From Opitutus sp. GAS368 (GTDB lineage Bacteria > Verrucomicrobiota > Verrucomicrobiia > Opitutales > Opitutaceae), in contig CAMDOF010000037.1 in assembly GCA_945903465.1 (NCBI GenBank), forward strand, positions 1 through 50,919: a DNA stretch of 50,919 nt, read 5' to 3'. The translations under genes and the position numbers were made by a program. This document shows, piece after piece, positions 17,772 through 25,464 of this stretch. Under the pieces are notes generated by a model that saw nothing but the letters and a program-made list of their open reading frames with translations, did not search any database and was not told the origin of the DNA. The first letter of the stretch is position 1, and the number at the start of each line of letters is the position of its first letter.

Positions 17772-18330
17772 GTAACTGATCAGGGTGGAAAAAGCTGTCG
17801 ACGAACGCGCAAGTTACGCGAAGAAAGCAGAATTTTATGCTGAACTCGGACTGCGGACGGAGGGTGGCCTTCGTCCAAGGAGAAAAGCAGGGTGATTCAA
17901 GGCCGGGAGTTGGGTGGGGGGGGGCCTCGCGTTGATCCGGACTTTGCCGACCGAGCATAGCGAGTGGGGCCCGTTCGATAACAACCAAGCCGAGCGCGCT
18001 ATCAGGATGATGAAGGGCCAGCAGAAAATAGCGGGTCTGTTCCGCAGCGAAGACCGCGCCCCGGTGTTCTGCTGCATCCGCCGCGATATCTTCACCGCGC
18101 GCAAGAACGCCGGGGATGTCGGCGAAAGTGGTCCGCACAGTCCGCTGTGCGGAAGGGGCGTCTCCTGACTCGGAGCCGCACTTCGCCACCATCTCCGTCA
18201 CGCCCACGACCGAGGCGTGCGGAAGGGGGTGTCTCCTGAGTCGGACCCGCACAGTGGACTGTGCGGACCACTATGTCGGACCACTTTGGGGACCGCGCCA
18301 GAGGTGATCGGGGCTCATGGGTCACGTTGC
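17772..18330 (+). mobile_element. IS66-family deletion derivative
   Basis: Starts with GTAACTGATCAGGGTGG at 17772, matching (one mismatch in the first 13 bases) the terminal inverted repeat of the complete MITE at 45483-45855; GTAA ends are typical of IS66. Bases 17772-17975 and 18118-18320 match the MITE in reverse orientation. Between them lies an IS66 transposase fragment that the MITE lacks. The right-hand inverted repeat is not recognisable: similarity fades after AGGTGATCGGGGCTC near 18317. Two short palindromes (around 18133-18155 and 18247-18268) lie in the right part. Confidence 0.75.
17965..18120 (+). pseudogene. IS66 transposase (TnpC) C-terminal fragment
   Basis: Reads [20 protein letters not shown] then [20 protein letters not shown] and [11 protein letters not shown]. 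This is the conserved C-terminal block of IS66 transposases (DNN-ERxxR with the last catalytic Glu, followed by the KQKISG and TARKN patterns). About 50 residues of a roughly 500-residue protein survive, with no start. Confidence 0.85.
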
Positions 18331-18742
18331 GACTCTCGACAGCGGCTGTTCAAGGTTTTCTTAACCCCAGCGGCCGCCCCAAGCAGCCGCCGTCTTCTTC
18401 GACTTCCTCGGTGCCGTCCTTGCGACCGAGCGGGAGAATGTGACCGTGCGCGGCTGCGTCGCGTGGGCCTCGGCCGAGGCAACCGCTCCTGTGGCCAACG
18501 CTCAACCGGAGGCAGTGGTCGGTCGCTGCCGCCAAGCGGTCGGGCCCCGGGTGCGCGCTGGTGCGCGCTGCACCCAGCCCCTAAAAGTCGTCCTTCAATG
18601 CTCGCTTTAATCGGATATCTTTGGGTGCGGCTGGCGAGCAATCAGCACGCTGTCACGCCTGTTTTCCCACCAATTTTGGGTATTCCGGCCGCTTGTTTCC
18701 GGGCCGCGCCAGCCCCTGATGGAGCGCGCACAACTCAATCCT
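18331..18742. other. Gene-poor stretch with one protein-like remnant
   Basis: No intact gene. One plus-strand frame between about 18380 and 18614 is open and reads protein-like (AAAVFFDFLGAVLATEREN, VTVRGCVAWASAEA) but has no start and no family I know. Treat as a possible remnant only. Confidence 0.25.
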
Positions 18743-19060
18743 ATGAAAAATATTCCGTCCCGCTATTCCCCGCCGTCAGCTCCGTCGCAGCTGCCTCCTC
18801 GCAGTGCCCCGCCGATCTCCGGCCCTGCGCCGGTCAAGACGCTCCGACTTGGGCGAATTAAAGCCGCAGTTTGGGAAAATTCGGCCGACCAGCGAACATT
18901 TTGCAACGTGACGTTTACTCGCACGTACATGGACGAGGAAAAGAAATTCCATGACTCCGATAGCTTCGGCCGCGACGATCTCTTACTCCTCAGCAAACTC
19001 GCCGACCAAGCGCATACGTATATCTGCGATCGCCTGGCGCCGCCTCGGTCCGAAGAGTAA
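18743..19060 (+). CDS. Small conserved protein of plasmid/ICE-type accessory regions
   Basis: A 105-residue protein (113 if an upstream in-frame ATG at 18719 is used). The N-terminal 30 residues are Pro/Ser-rich. The conserved core reads KTLRLGRIKAAVWEN, FCNVTFTRTYMDE, HDSDSFGRDDLLLLSKLADQ then AHTYICDRLA. I recognise this pattern from small hypothetical proteins encoded beside plasmid and integrative-element DNA-handling genes in Planctomycetes, Verrucomicrobia and Proteobacteria; no function is established to my knowledge. It appears intact, though its neighbours are relics. The ExoX-like pseudogene at 24.6-25.3 kb belongs to the same kind of neighbourhood. Confidence 0.65.
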   Translation: MKNIPSRYSPPSAPSQLPPRSAPPISGPAPVKTLRLGRIKAAVWENSADQRTFCNVTFTRTYMDEEKKFHDSDSFGRDDLLLLSKLADQAHTYICDRLAPPRSEE

Positions 19061-19384
19061 AGTTCCCAGGGGGCTCCCCGCCACCCGTGCGCCCGCTGCT
19101 GGATCCGCTGGGGGCGGTTCGTTTTTTTTATTTCTTTGCCGCTGGATCGCGGAACCACGCGGGGAGAGGATCGATCGGTTCAAACTTTGGGTTTGGTGAG
19201 AGTGGCGGTGGCAACACCACCAAGGAGCGGCAGTTTAAAAATCACCAGTGACCGACCATCGCAAGCGACGTGTCTGCAGGAAGAAAAATATCTTTTTTGA
19301 AGTTCTCAGAAGATCCCTCCCTTCGGACACAATCCTGTTCAAACCGCCCATTTTGGGCGGGTTTCGTCCCGCCACTGTCAGGTT

Positions 19385-19655
19385 TGGGGGTTGACGAAGG
19401 CGGGGGGGGCCGGTCGACCGGACTTTAATCACGGCGCGAAGCTCAGTTTGGAATCGGCCGGGGAATTTGTCATGGAATCGCTCGCGGGAACTTCCGGGGT
19501 CGATCCATCGGTGGCTTGCTGAAAAACGGCGGATGGGCTCGCACCGCCCAGCTCGCGTAGCGGTTGGTCCATCTGTTAACTCGTATCAGGCAGACCCCTC
19601 GGACGACCCCGCTCTCACTAAAAAAACAGGCATCAACTCCAACCCCCCAAAAAAA
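19385..19655. repeat. Dispersed non-coding repeat, copy C (best preserved)
   Basis: About 270 bases, left edge TTTGGGGGTTGACGAAGG, right edge GGCATCAACTCCAACCCCCC; the two edges form an imperfect inverted repeat, as in a MITE. Internal blocks shared with copies A and B are GGCGCGAAGCTCAGTTTG, AATCGGCCGGGGAATTT, CCATCGGTGGC, GTTAACTCGTATCAGG, CCCTCGGACG and CTCACTAAAAAAA. The 325 bases before it (19061-19384) show no gene. The minus-strand molybdoenzyme gene ends about 75 bases beyond it. Confidence 0.65.
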
Positions 19656-19729
19656 TATTTGGCCCAACGGCTTGTCCATGCCGAGCGCCCTGCGCCCCGT
19701 CGATTCGCCGCGACTCCGTTGCGGCCCCT

Positions 19730-20986
19730 TCACCCCACCTCAAAGCGGCGGACCTGAATCGGGTTCCGGCCGGTCTTCAACATCGGCCGAGGTTCCGGCT
19801 GAGCGAAACCGTTCAAGTCCACCGACCGCGCCCTTATTTCATAGTGACCGGGGGCCAGTCCGGAGATCGCCGCCGACCACCCGACCATGCTGTATCGCAA
19901 AGGCCACGACAGCGGCTGGCCAGTCTGGCGATCGAATCCCAACACGTCCCGCGGCGCGACGCCGGCGGGCAAAGTGCCGCTCCAATTTGCGGGCGGCTCG
20001 TCGAGCCGGCACTGGGTCCACGACGCGGTTTCCCAAGCCGGATCGTTGTCCGCGAGTTCGCCGGTGCCACCCGCGATGGGGCGCAGCCAGTATTCGACTC
20101 GTCGCAATCCCGACCAGCCGGCGATCGCCCGGCCCGTAACGGTCACCGGCTGGCCGGCGGCAAATCGTTTCGCCACGTCGTTCACATAGGCGGCCGTCTT
20201 CAGGTGTGACTCGGGGTCGTTGTTTTTCTCCGCATAGGTATCGTTCGCTTTGTAATCGTTGCTCAGGACAATGCGCTGAAGCCACTTCACGGATTTGAAT
20301 CCGTGCGCCCAAGGCACGACCATGCGGACCGGACCGCCGCGTTTGAGTGGGAGGGGTTCACCGTTGAGCCGATAAGCCAAAAAGACCGGCAACTCTCCCG
20401 GCGGGGTCTCCATCACTTGTGAGTAGCTCAACGACGAGCGGAACATTTGCTTCGGGTCGTCGTTGTGAAACCCCCAGTAGAAAATACGGCGCACGTTGTT
20501 CATCTTACCCACCAACCGCAGGACGTCGCGCAACGGCACTCCTTCCCAAAGGCCCTGCCCCAGCGGCGAGGGAATATTCAGACACTGCATTGCCTTGATA
20601 TAGCGCACGGCATGTTTTTCCCCTAACTCGCGCAGCGTTGGCAGATCGAGCGTGAGGGGGCGGCCGATGCTGGTCATCTCCTGCACGTAATCGACCCGCG
20701 TATCATCGGCGGTGACCTCCAGCCGCCAAGTTTCGGGCGTGAGCCGGGCGCGCGTGAGCGCTTCGCCGCGCAGGGTCCCGGGGTTGGGCGTCCCGCGCGA
20801 TACATCCTCAAAGTCGCCGGCCGGGGTCAGAAACGGATGCGGCCCGGCCGGTGGTGGCGGGCGATTGATTTTCGGGGCGATCGCGCTGGGCGGTTCCGCC
20901 GCGGTGCCCAACTGGGTCGCCAATCCAGCGGAAGCCAAGCCCGCAGCCGCGGTGGCGATGAACTGTCGGCGGGGTATTTCAGTCAT
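19730..20986 (-). CDS. Tat-exported sulfite-oxidase-like molybdopterin oxidoreductase
   Basis: A 418-residue periplasmic enzyme. The N-terminus RRQFIATAAAGLASAG is a twin-arginine signal. The oxidoreductase molybdopterin domain spans about residues 75-270; the likely Mo-ligand Cys is in YIKAMQCLNIPS, followed by LWEGVPLRDVLRLVG and GPVRMVVPWAHGFKSVKWL, a hallmark of sulfite-oxidase-like proteins. A C-terminal Mo-cofactor dimerisation domain follows (VTVTGRAIAGWSGLRRVEYW, GHYEIRARSVDLNGFAQP). The Cys context differs from the LQCAGNR of classical sulfite oxidases, so the substrate is uncertain. No cytochrome partner is adjacent. Three 15-bp tandem repeats and a shared leader element lie just upstream. 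Confidence 0.88.
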   Translation of the reverse strand: MTEIPRRQFIATAAAGLASAGLATQLGTAAEPPSAIAPKINRPPPPAGPHPFLTPAGDFEDVSRGTPNPGTLRGEALTRARLTPETWRLEVTADDTRVDYVQEMTSIGRPLTLDLPTLRELGEKHAVRYIKAMQCLNIPSPLGQGLWEGVPLRDVLRLVGKMNNVRRIFYWGFHNDDPKQMFRSSLSYSQVMETPPGELPVFLAYRLNGEPLPLKRGGPVRMVVPWAHGFKSVKWLQRIVLSNDYKANDTYAEKNNDPESHLKTAAYVNDVAKRFAAGQPVTVTGRAIAGWSGLRRVEYWLRPIAGGTGELADNDPAWETASWTQCRLDEPPANWSGTLPAGVAPRDVLGFDRQTGQPLSWPLRYSMVGWSAAISGLAPGHYEIRARSVDLNGFAQPEPRPMLKTGRNPIQVRRFEVG

Positions 20987-21017
20987 GGGCCAGGTGGGTA
21001 AAATTGCTCTCAGGAAA

Positions 21018-21062
21018 GCGCATGGGTAAATTGCGCATGGGTAAATTACGCATGGGTAAATT
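21018..21062. repeat. Three tandem 15-bp repeats upstream of the molybdoenzyme gene
   Basis: GCGCATGGGTAAATT occurs at 21018-21032 and 21033-21047, and with one change at 21048-21062. They lie 32-76 bases upstream of the minus-strand start at 20986, where an operator or leader could act. Confidence 0.9.
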
Positions 21063-21120
21063 GCCAGTTGGTTCGTCCGGTCACGGCCAAAATCCGATTT
21101 TTTTGACCGGGGCTTCTCGG

Positions 21121-21160
21121 AAACTGGATTTTCGAGGGGAGAGGAGTGTAAAGGGGCATG
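21121..21160 (-). promoter_or_regulatory. Shared upstream element, copy 1 (molybdoenzyme gene)
   Basis: On the minus strand: ATGCCCCTTTACACTCC, then TCCCCTCGAAAATCCAGTTT. It matches, in the same orientation relative to the gene, the sequences upstream of the TonB receptor (24441-24475) and of the exported protein at the window end (50745-50796). Its ATG opens a 37-codon frame ending in TAA before the gene start, so it is not an N-terminal extension here. Confidence 0.5.
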
Positions 21161-21192
21161 GCGCCAAAACTTAGGTTGCCGTGGTGAGCGGT

Positions 21193-24100
21193 CTACAGAT
21201 CGAACGTCGCGGACACGATGAACTGCCGCGGATCGACGATGCGATAGGCGTTCGCCCGGCCATCCGGATTGGCTTTGATGGGCTGGAGGCGACCGCCTTC
21301 CATCAGATTCCGGACGTTGAATTGGAACGTGGTGCCGGTTTTGCCCGCAAACAGCTTGGTCCGGTAAGTCGCAAAGGCGTCGAAATAGGCGCGTGCCTTG
21401 TCGTAGACCGGCCGGTTGGGATCCAGATCCGTGATGACGGCGGGAAGCTGCTGCAGGCCATAGTAGCCGATGGCCCCCTTATCCTCCCAACGGATGGCCC
21501 CGCCCACCTGGAGGTTTTTCAAAATACGATTCTCCGACAGTCCGGCCAGGCGGTAGTTCGCCAGCAGATTCGCATGATATTTGCGGATCTCTGGCCGGCT
21601 CTTGCCCCGAAAGGCTTGGGCGAGTTTGAGCGGAGCCTTCACGAACGTCTCAAGGAAAATGGCAGCCGACGTCGTGCCGTACAGCGAAGTGAACCATGGC
21701 TGCTTGGTCTCCGGGTCAATGATGCTTTGCCAGACCGGCAGCCGCGCATTGATAAACTGGGTGATGTCGTCAGCCATCTGCCCGTTGATCGTCTCTTGGC
21801 GCGTGAGATTGAATTTCACCGTCCAGAAATTGGAGGGATTATAAAAGACTTCGAGTTCCTGCCCCTTGGCCAGCACGTCGTCCGTCGCCGCCAACCTTCC
21901 CGTGTTGCCGAGATCTTGGGTGATGTACACGGGATCGATCTTCGCTATATTCGCCACCGCCGCGATGACCTGATCCCGGGTGAACGTTGGATTAGCCTTC
22001 GTCACCCATCCCGTGGCCAAGGGTACGAGAAAAAACGGTGTCGAGGTGCGGTTCGCCGAGTCGAGATCGATCTGAATGGCGCGGCCGGCGATCGTCGTGG
22101 CCTGGCTGTCCCGCGCGTTGAGCTGCTTCGTTTCATATTGGGTGAAACGGGCCACCAGTTTTCCGTTGAGCAGATTCAACGCGAAACCGTAGTCGTTGCC
22201 TTTGCCGGTCGGATCGGGGACGACCTTGAGGAATAGGTTCGTCGCTGGCGTCGACGGTTGAAAGCTATCTGAGGTATTTGCCTGGATGCTGAGCCAAGGC
22301 AGCGCCTTCACGACGACGCCGGCGGTCTTGGTCTGGCCCCGGGTATAGCTCCAATCGCCCGCCGCCCATTGGTGGAACCTTTCCATGTCGACGCCAGCCC
22401 CATCGGGAAGAAAGAGGAGCGAAGCGCCAGCGCGGTTGTAATTGCGGTCCCGGCGCAAACCGAGCGTGGTCACGATGCGGTCTTTGATGAAGTAGCTCTG
22501 GAGCACCGCGCCCTCCGTCTTGAGGATTTGGTGGTTGTTGCTGCCGCCGCCGCCACTGAGGACCGCCGGGCCCAGCGTGGCGGTCTCCGTTGTGATCGGG
22601 CCGGCGAGGGCGTTTCCCCAACGGTAGGGATAATTGCCGTAAGCAAAGCTGTGCGGACTATAATCGACATTCTGGCCGACCTGGTCGCCGACGTAAAAGC
22701 GGTAATAATTACTAGTGATGCTGGCGGGCGAGTTCCCCCGGGGCGTTCCCGCGGCAATCCAAGCATGACTGGAGACGAGGGCATCATCAAACGTCAACCC
22801 CCGCGAAATATTGTCCTTATATTCAGCATAACCGGAGAGCTGGTGCAGGCCCAGGTGGCGCAGCCCATTTTTCTCGTTTCGCAAATCGAGCCGGTACGCA
22901 AGCTGCGCCCGATAAGTCCGCCGATCCAAAGGCGCGATATAGGACCGCGGATTCCACAGCCCGACATAGGGTCGCAGCAGGTTGGGATTGCGGGTGCCAT
23001 CGGGCAGGAACTCGTTGACGTCGACGTAGAGCGCTCCGACGTAACGCTGGCTGGTCGGCGCCCCCGAGAGGTCTCGCCGGTGCTTATTCGAATCCTCCTC
23101 AAAATAGCCCAATTGCAGCGCGAGCGTCTGGCGCGGCGTAGTGAGGAAAAAGTGATCCAGCCTGACGTTTTTGGTCTTCGTCGATTCGTTCAAATAATTC
23201 ATCGCGGCCAGATTAATCGACGACCAATCATAAACCTTCTTGTCGGTAAGGGACAGGTCATTGAAGAGCCCCGGCGCTGGCAGGCCCATGAGGTACTCGA
23301 CCGTGGAGTTGGTATTGACATTGAAAAAGCTCTGATTGCGACCGGCGGGACTGGCGGTCGTCGTCCCTTCCGGCTGGCCCCAATAGAGCGTGGCGCCGTT
23401 GCCATCGACCAGCATCAAGGAGTTTGTCCGCCCAGTGCCGGTCGTGTTAATCAGGTAGGGAGGGAGCGAAGCGATGCTATAGGTTTGTGCGCTGGGCGCA
23501 CCGTTGAAGTTCAGTCGCAACGTGGCGGGATTCCACGTCGGTGAGCCGGCATTCCTCCATGCAGTCAAAGTGTCCCGCGGCGTCGTCAGATTAGTCATTC
23601 TTCCAAATGTGCGAAAAGACGAATAGGACGCGCTCAGCGTCGTCGACTTGAAAGGCTGGTACTTGAAAATGCCGTTCCAGCGGATCGTATCGGTCCCGGA
23701 CGGCTTGCGCGGATATCCCGTGTGCTGGTAAACGCCGCTCCCGCGTACCGCCAGCTTGTCCTTGATGAGCATACGACTGAAGTCGGCGCTCGAACGGTAG
23801 CCATCAAAGCTGTCCCCGCGGAATTGGATCTGCGAAGTGTTGCGCGTGAGGTTGGCGGATGCGGGCACTAAATTGACGGTGCCGCCGGCGTTGCCCAGAC
23901 CGAAGATATTAGCGTTGGGTCCGCGGCTAAGCTCCACGGCGTCAATGTCGATCGGATCGATCGGCACACGACCGCTCGTTTCGAAATTGCCTCGGGCGAT
24001 GTTGGCGTTGCTGACGCCGCGAATACGGTTCGCCGAATTTGGCTCGAGCGACGAGTTGTCGGTCGGGTAGCCGTTGCGGTCGAAGGAAAAGTCGGTGTAG

Positions 24101-24423
24101 GTCGCGGTGCCTTCGGTCCCGGCCTCGTACATGAAGAGGTCGTTGATATCGAGGATCGCGAAGTCCGCCATCTGCTCCTTGGTGATGACCGTGATCGACG
24201 CGGCCAGATCCTCGATCTTCGAGTTTAGACGCGTGCCCGACATCGTGTTGGTCCCGTAATACCCGCGGTCGCCGCCGGTGACTTCAAATGGCGACAACAG
24301 AAGGATTTCCTCCTTGGCGATCAAGGGCCGTTGGGAGCTCACGACCTGAGCGGACAGGTGGGGCGATGCAGCCGACATACCGAGCAAGCAACTCGAGATG
24401 GCAATAGCGCTCCTAAGCTTCAT
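21193..24423 (-). CDS. TonB-dependent outer-membrane receptor
   Basis: A 1076-residue outer-membrane active transporter. ATG 24423 gives MKLRSAIAISSCLLGMSAAS, a signal peptide; an in-frame ATG at 24474 would extend it by 17 residues. After a TonB-box-like stretch (EEILLLSPFEVTG) comes the plug domain: GTRLNSKIEDLAASITVITK, QMADFAILDINDLFMYEAGT, IDAVELSRGPNANIFGLGNA, GGTVNLVP. The remainder is a long beta-barrel ending in FIVSATFDL. The N-terminus 'SPFEV' and the length above 1000 residues are typical of Verrucomicrobia receptors. No SusD-like partner or regulator is adjacent, so the ligand is unknown. The molybdoenzyme gene follows on the same strand 206 bases later. Confidence 0.93.
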   Translation of the reverse strand: MKLRSAIAISSCLLGMSAASPHLSAQVVSSQRPLIAKEEILLLSPFEVTGGDRGYYGTNTMSGTRLNSKIEDLAASITVITKEQMADFAILDINDLFMYEAGTEGTATYTDFSFDRNGYPTDNSSLEPNSANRIRGVSNANIARGNFETSGRVPIDPIDIDAVELSRGPNANIFGLGNAGGTVNLVPASANLTRNTSQIQFRGDSFDGYRSSADFSRMLIKDKLAVRGSGVYQHTGYPRKPSGTDTIRWNGIFKYQPFKSTTLSASYSSFRTFGRMTNLTTPRDTLTAWRNAGSPTWNPATLRLNFNGAPSAQTYSIASLPPYLINTTGTGRTNSLMLVDGNGATLYWGQPEGTTTASPAGRNQSFFNVNTNSTVEYLMGLPAPGLFNDLSLTDKKVYDWSSINLAAMNYLNESTKTKNVRLDHFFLTTPRQTLALQLGYFEEDSNKHRRDLSGAPTSQRYVGALYVDVNEFLPDGTRNPNLLRPYVGLWNPRSYIAPLDRRTYRAQLAYRLDLRNEKNGLRHLGLHQLSGYAEYKDNISRGLTFDDALVSSHAWIAAGTPRGNSPASITSNYYRFYVGDQVGQNVDYSPHSFAYGNYPYRWGNALAGPITTETATLGPAVLSGGGGSNNHQILKTEGAVLQSYFIKDRIVTTLGLRRDRNYNRAGASLLFLPDGAGVDMERFHQWAAGDWSYTRGQTKTAGVVVKALPWLSIQANTSDSFQPSTPATNLFLKVVPDPTGKGNDYGFALNLLNGKLVARFTQYETKQLNARDSQATTIAGRAIQIDLDSANRTSTPFFLVPLATGWVTKANPTFTRDQVIAAVANIAKIDPVYITQDLGNTGRLAATDDVLAKGQELEVFYNPSNFWTVKFNLTRQETINGQMADDITQFINARLPVWQSIIDPETKQPWFTSLYGTTSAAIFLETFVKAPLKLAQAFRGKSRPEIRKYHANLLANYRLAGLSENRILKNLQVGGAIRWEDKGAIGYYGLQQLPAVITDLDPNRPVYDKARAYFDAFATYRTKLFAGKTGTTFQFNVRNLMEGGRLQPIKANPDGRANAYRIVDPRQFIVSATFDL

Positions 24424-24440
24424 ATGATTATTCCTAAGTA

Positions 24441-24475
24441 ACTGGATTTGCGGGGGGAAGAAGGGGAGGGGCATG
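24441..24475 (-). promoter_or_regulatory. Shared upstream element, copy 2 (TonB receptor gene)
   Basis: Minus-strand reading: ATGCCCCTCCCCTTC, then CCCCCCGCAAATCCAGTTA. It lies 18-52 bases upstream of the receptor ATG. Nearly the same sequence, at a similar place before a signal peptide, occurs at 50745-50796, and a diverged copy at 21121-21160. Its ATG is in frame with the receptor, so it could be an N-terminal extension, but the diverged copy argues for a nucleic-acid element. Confidence 0.5.
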
Positions 24476-24500
24476 TTGGGATTTGATTGCTAGGAAACTG

Positions 24501-24683
24501 GGGGTAATTCTAAGGGGTCAAGCGGCGAGGCGCTAGTCACGCGGCCTGCGCCGGTGCGGCGACTCCGGAGGAAAGCAAGCCGTCGATCCATTAAATTTCG
24601 GGGGTAATTCGACGGGGTCAAGCTGCTAGTGCTAGTCACGCGGCCCTGCGCCGGCGCGGTGACTCCGGAGAAAGCGAGCCGAC
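24501..24683. repeat. Direct repeat of about 84 bp, two copies
   Basis: Bases 24501-24584 and 24601-24683 share GGGGTAATTC, GGGGTCAAGC, GCTAGTCACGCGGCC, TGCGCCGG and GACTCCGGAG-AAAGC. A third partial copy (GGGGTCAAGC to GCGAGGTGCTAGTC) lies at 50066-50104. Copy 2 runs into the 3' end of the ExoX-like pseudogene. Confidence 0.8.
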
Positions 24684-25272
24684 CTTCCACGGCACGTTCG
24701 CTTTGTCCGACCCATGCGCCGCCGACTCCGTGGCCACCGCGGAAGTCGCCGCCGCCGCTGCGCCCGCCCTCTTCGGCGCGTCGGGCCGACCGAGCGTGGG
24801 ACCACGATCTCGTCGCCCGTACTCCAGTCGTACACCCGCCCTCTTCGGCGCGTCGGGCCGACCGAGCGTGCCCTTGTTTTGGTGCCAGAGCGTGCGGGCT
24901 GCATTGCGCAGCGTCGTCTCCTGCGGACGCGGCGGATTGGGCTTGCCCGCTGCTGGCGAGGCGCGGCGGCTGCTCCGTCGCCTACCAAGAGAGTGAGCGC
25001 TCGCCCAGCTTCGAGAGCGCCCCACCATGGTTCTTTCCGAAATGCACCTGCACGTCGCCCGCATTCGGGATCACTTCCGTCGGCGGCAAAATCACTTCGT
25101 CGGCCCCACCGCCGCTGCTAGCATAGCTCGACGCTGAACTCGCCGCCCGCACCGGTGTGCTGCGCGCCGGGGCTTGGTTGGCCTCGGCCAGGAGCTGGCA
25201 GATCGCGACCCATTCTTTGTGGATGGATTTCGGGAACTTCTTGTTTCAAATCTTTCTTCGAGTTGGTGCTTA
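24636..25272 (-). pseudogene. Frameshifted protein with an ExoX-C-terminal-like domain
   Basis: On the minus strand one frame (about 25225-24978) reads IHKEWVAICQLLAEANQAPA, then DEVILPPTEVIPNAGDVQVH and FGKNHGGALSKLGERSLSW followed by a stop. VHFGKNxGxxLxxLxERSLxW is the pattern of the exodeoxyribonuclease-X C-terminal domain found in plasmid and phage DNA-handling proteins. Another frame then continues with KPNPPRPQETTLRNAARTLW and HQNKGTLGRPDAPKRAG. So at least one frameshift separates two parts of one original gene, and the N-terminal part is gone. An in-frame 72-bp duplication (24760-24869) repeats GRPDAPKRAG. The context matches that of the small protein at 18743. Confidence 0.65.
24760..24869. 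repeat. 38-bp direct repeat with 72-bp period
   Basis: CCCGCCCTCTTCGGCGCGTC and the following GGGCCGACCGAGCGTG occur at 24760-24797 and again at 24832-24869, nearly identical, within the ExoX-like pseudogene. Confidence 0.85.
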
Positions 25273-25464
25273 AGTGTGCCGTGCCTATTTGGGTAGCCTA
25301 TTTGGGTAGCCACGTTGACCGACCCTCTAGGCAAGGGCGGTCGCCTTTTGAACGGCTTGTCGATTTTTCACCGGCCAGCGGAGAATTGGCCTTCCCATCG
25401 ACTCTGACGCTGGCCTCTATTAACCAATGCTAGGAATTTTCGTCGTTTACCTTATGCCACGGCG

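Noticed and set aside
18380..18614. Protein-like plus-strand reading AAAVFFDFLGAVLATEREN
   Set aside because: No start, no family match and short; could be chance or debris.
10500..19655. Integron attC sites as the explanation of the dispersed repeats
   Set aside because: GTTAAC is conserved, but no proper pair of core sites or imperfect palindrome of attC type is seen, and the genes between copies are in mixed orientation.
21181..23544. Long plus-strand frames opposite the TonB receptor
   Set aside because: They are antisense shadows of a well-conserved receptor and contain no recognisable motif.
24629..25126. Plus-strand Pro/Ser/Arg-rich frames
   Set aside because: They are antisense to the ExoX-like pseudogene, and the repeated SSARRADRA motif comes only from the DNA duplication.
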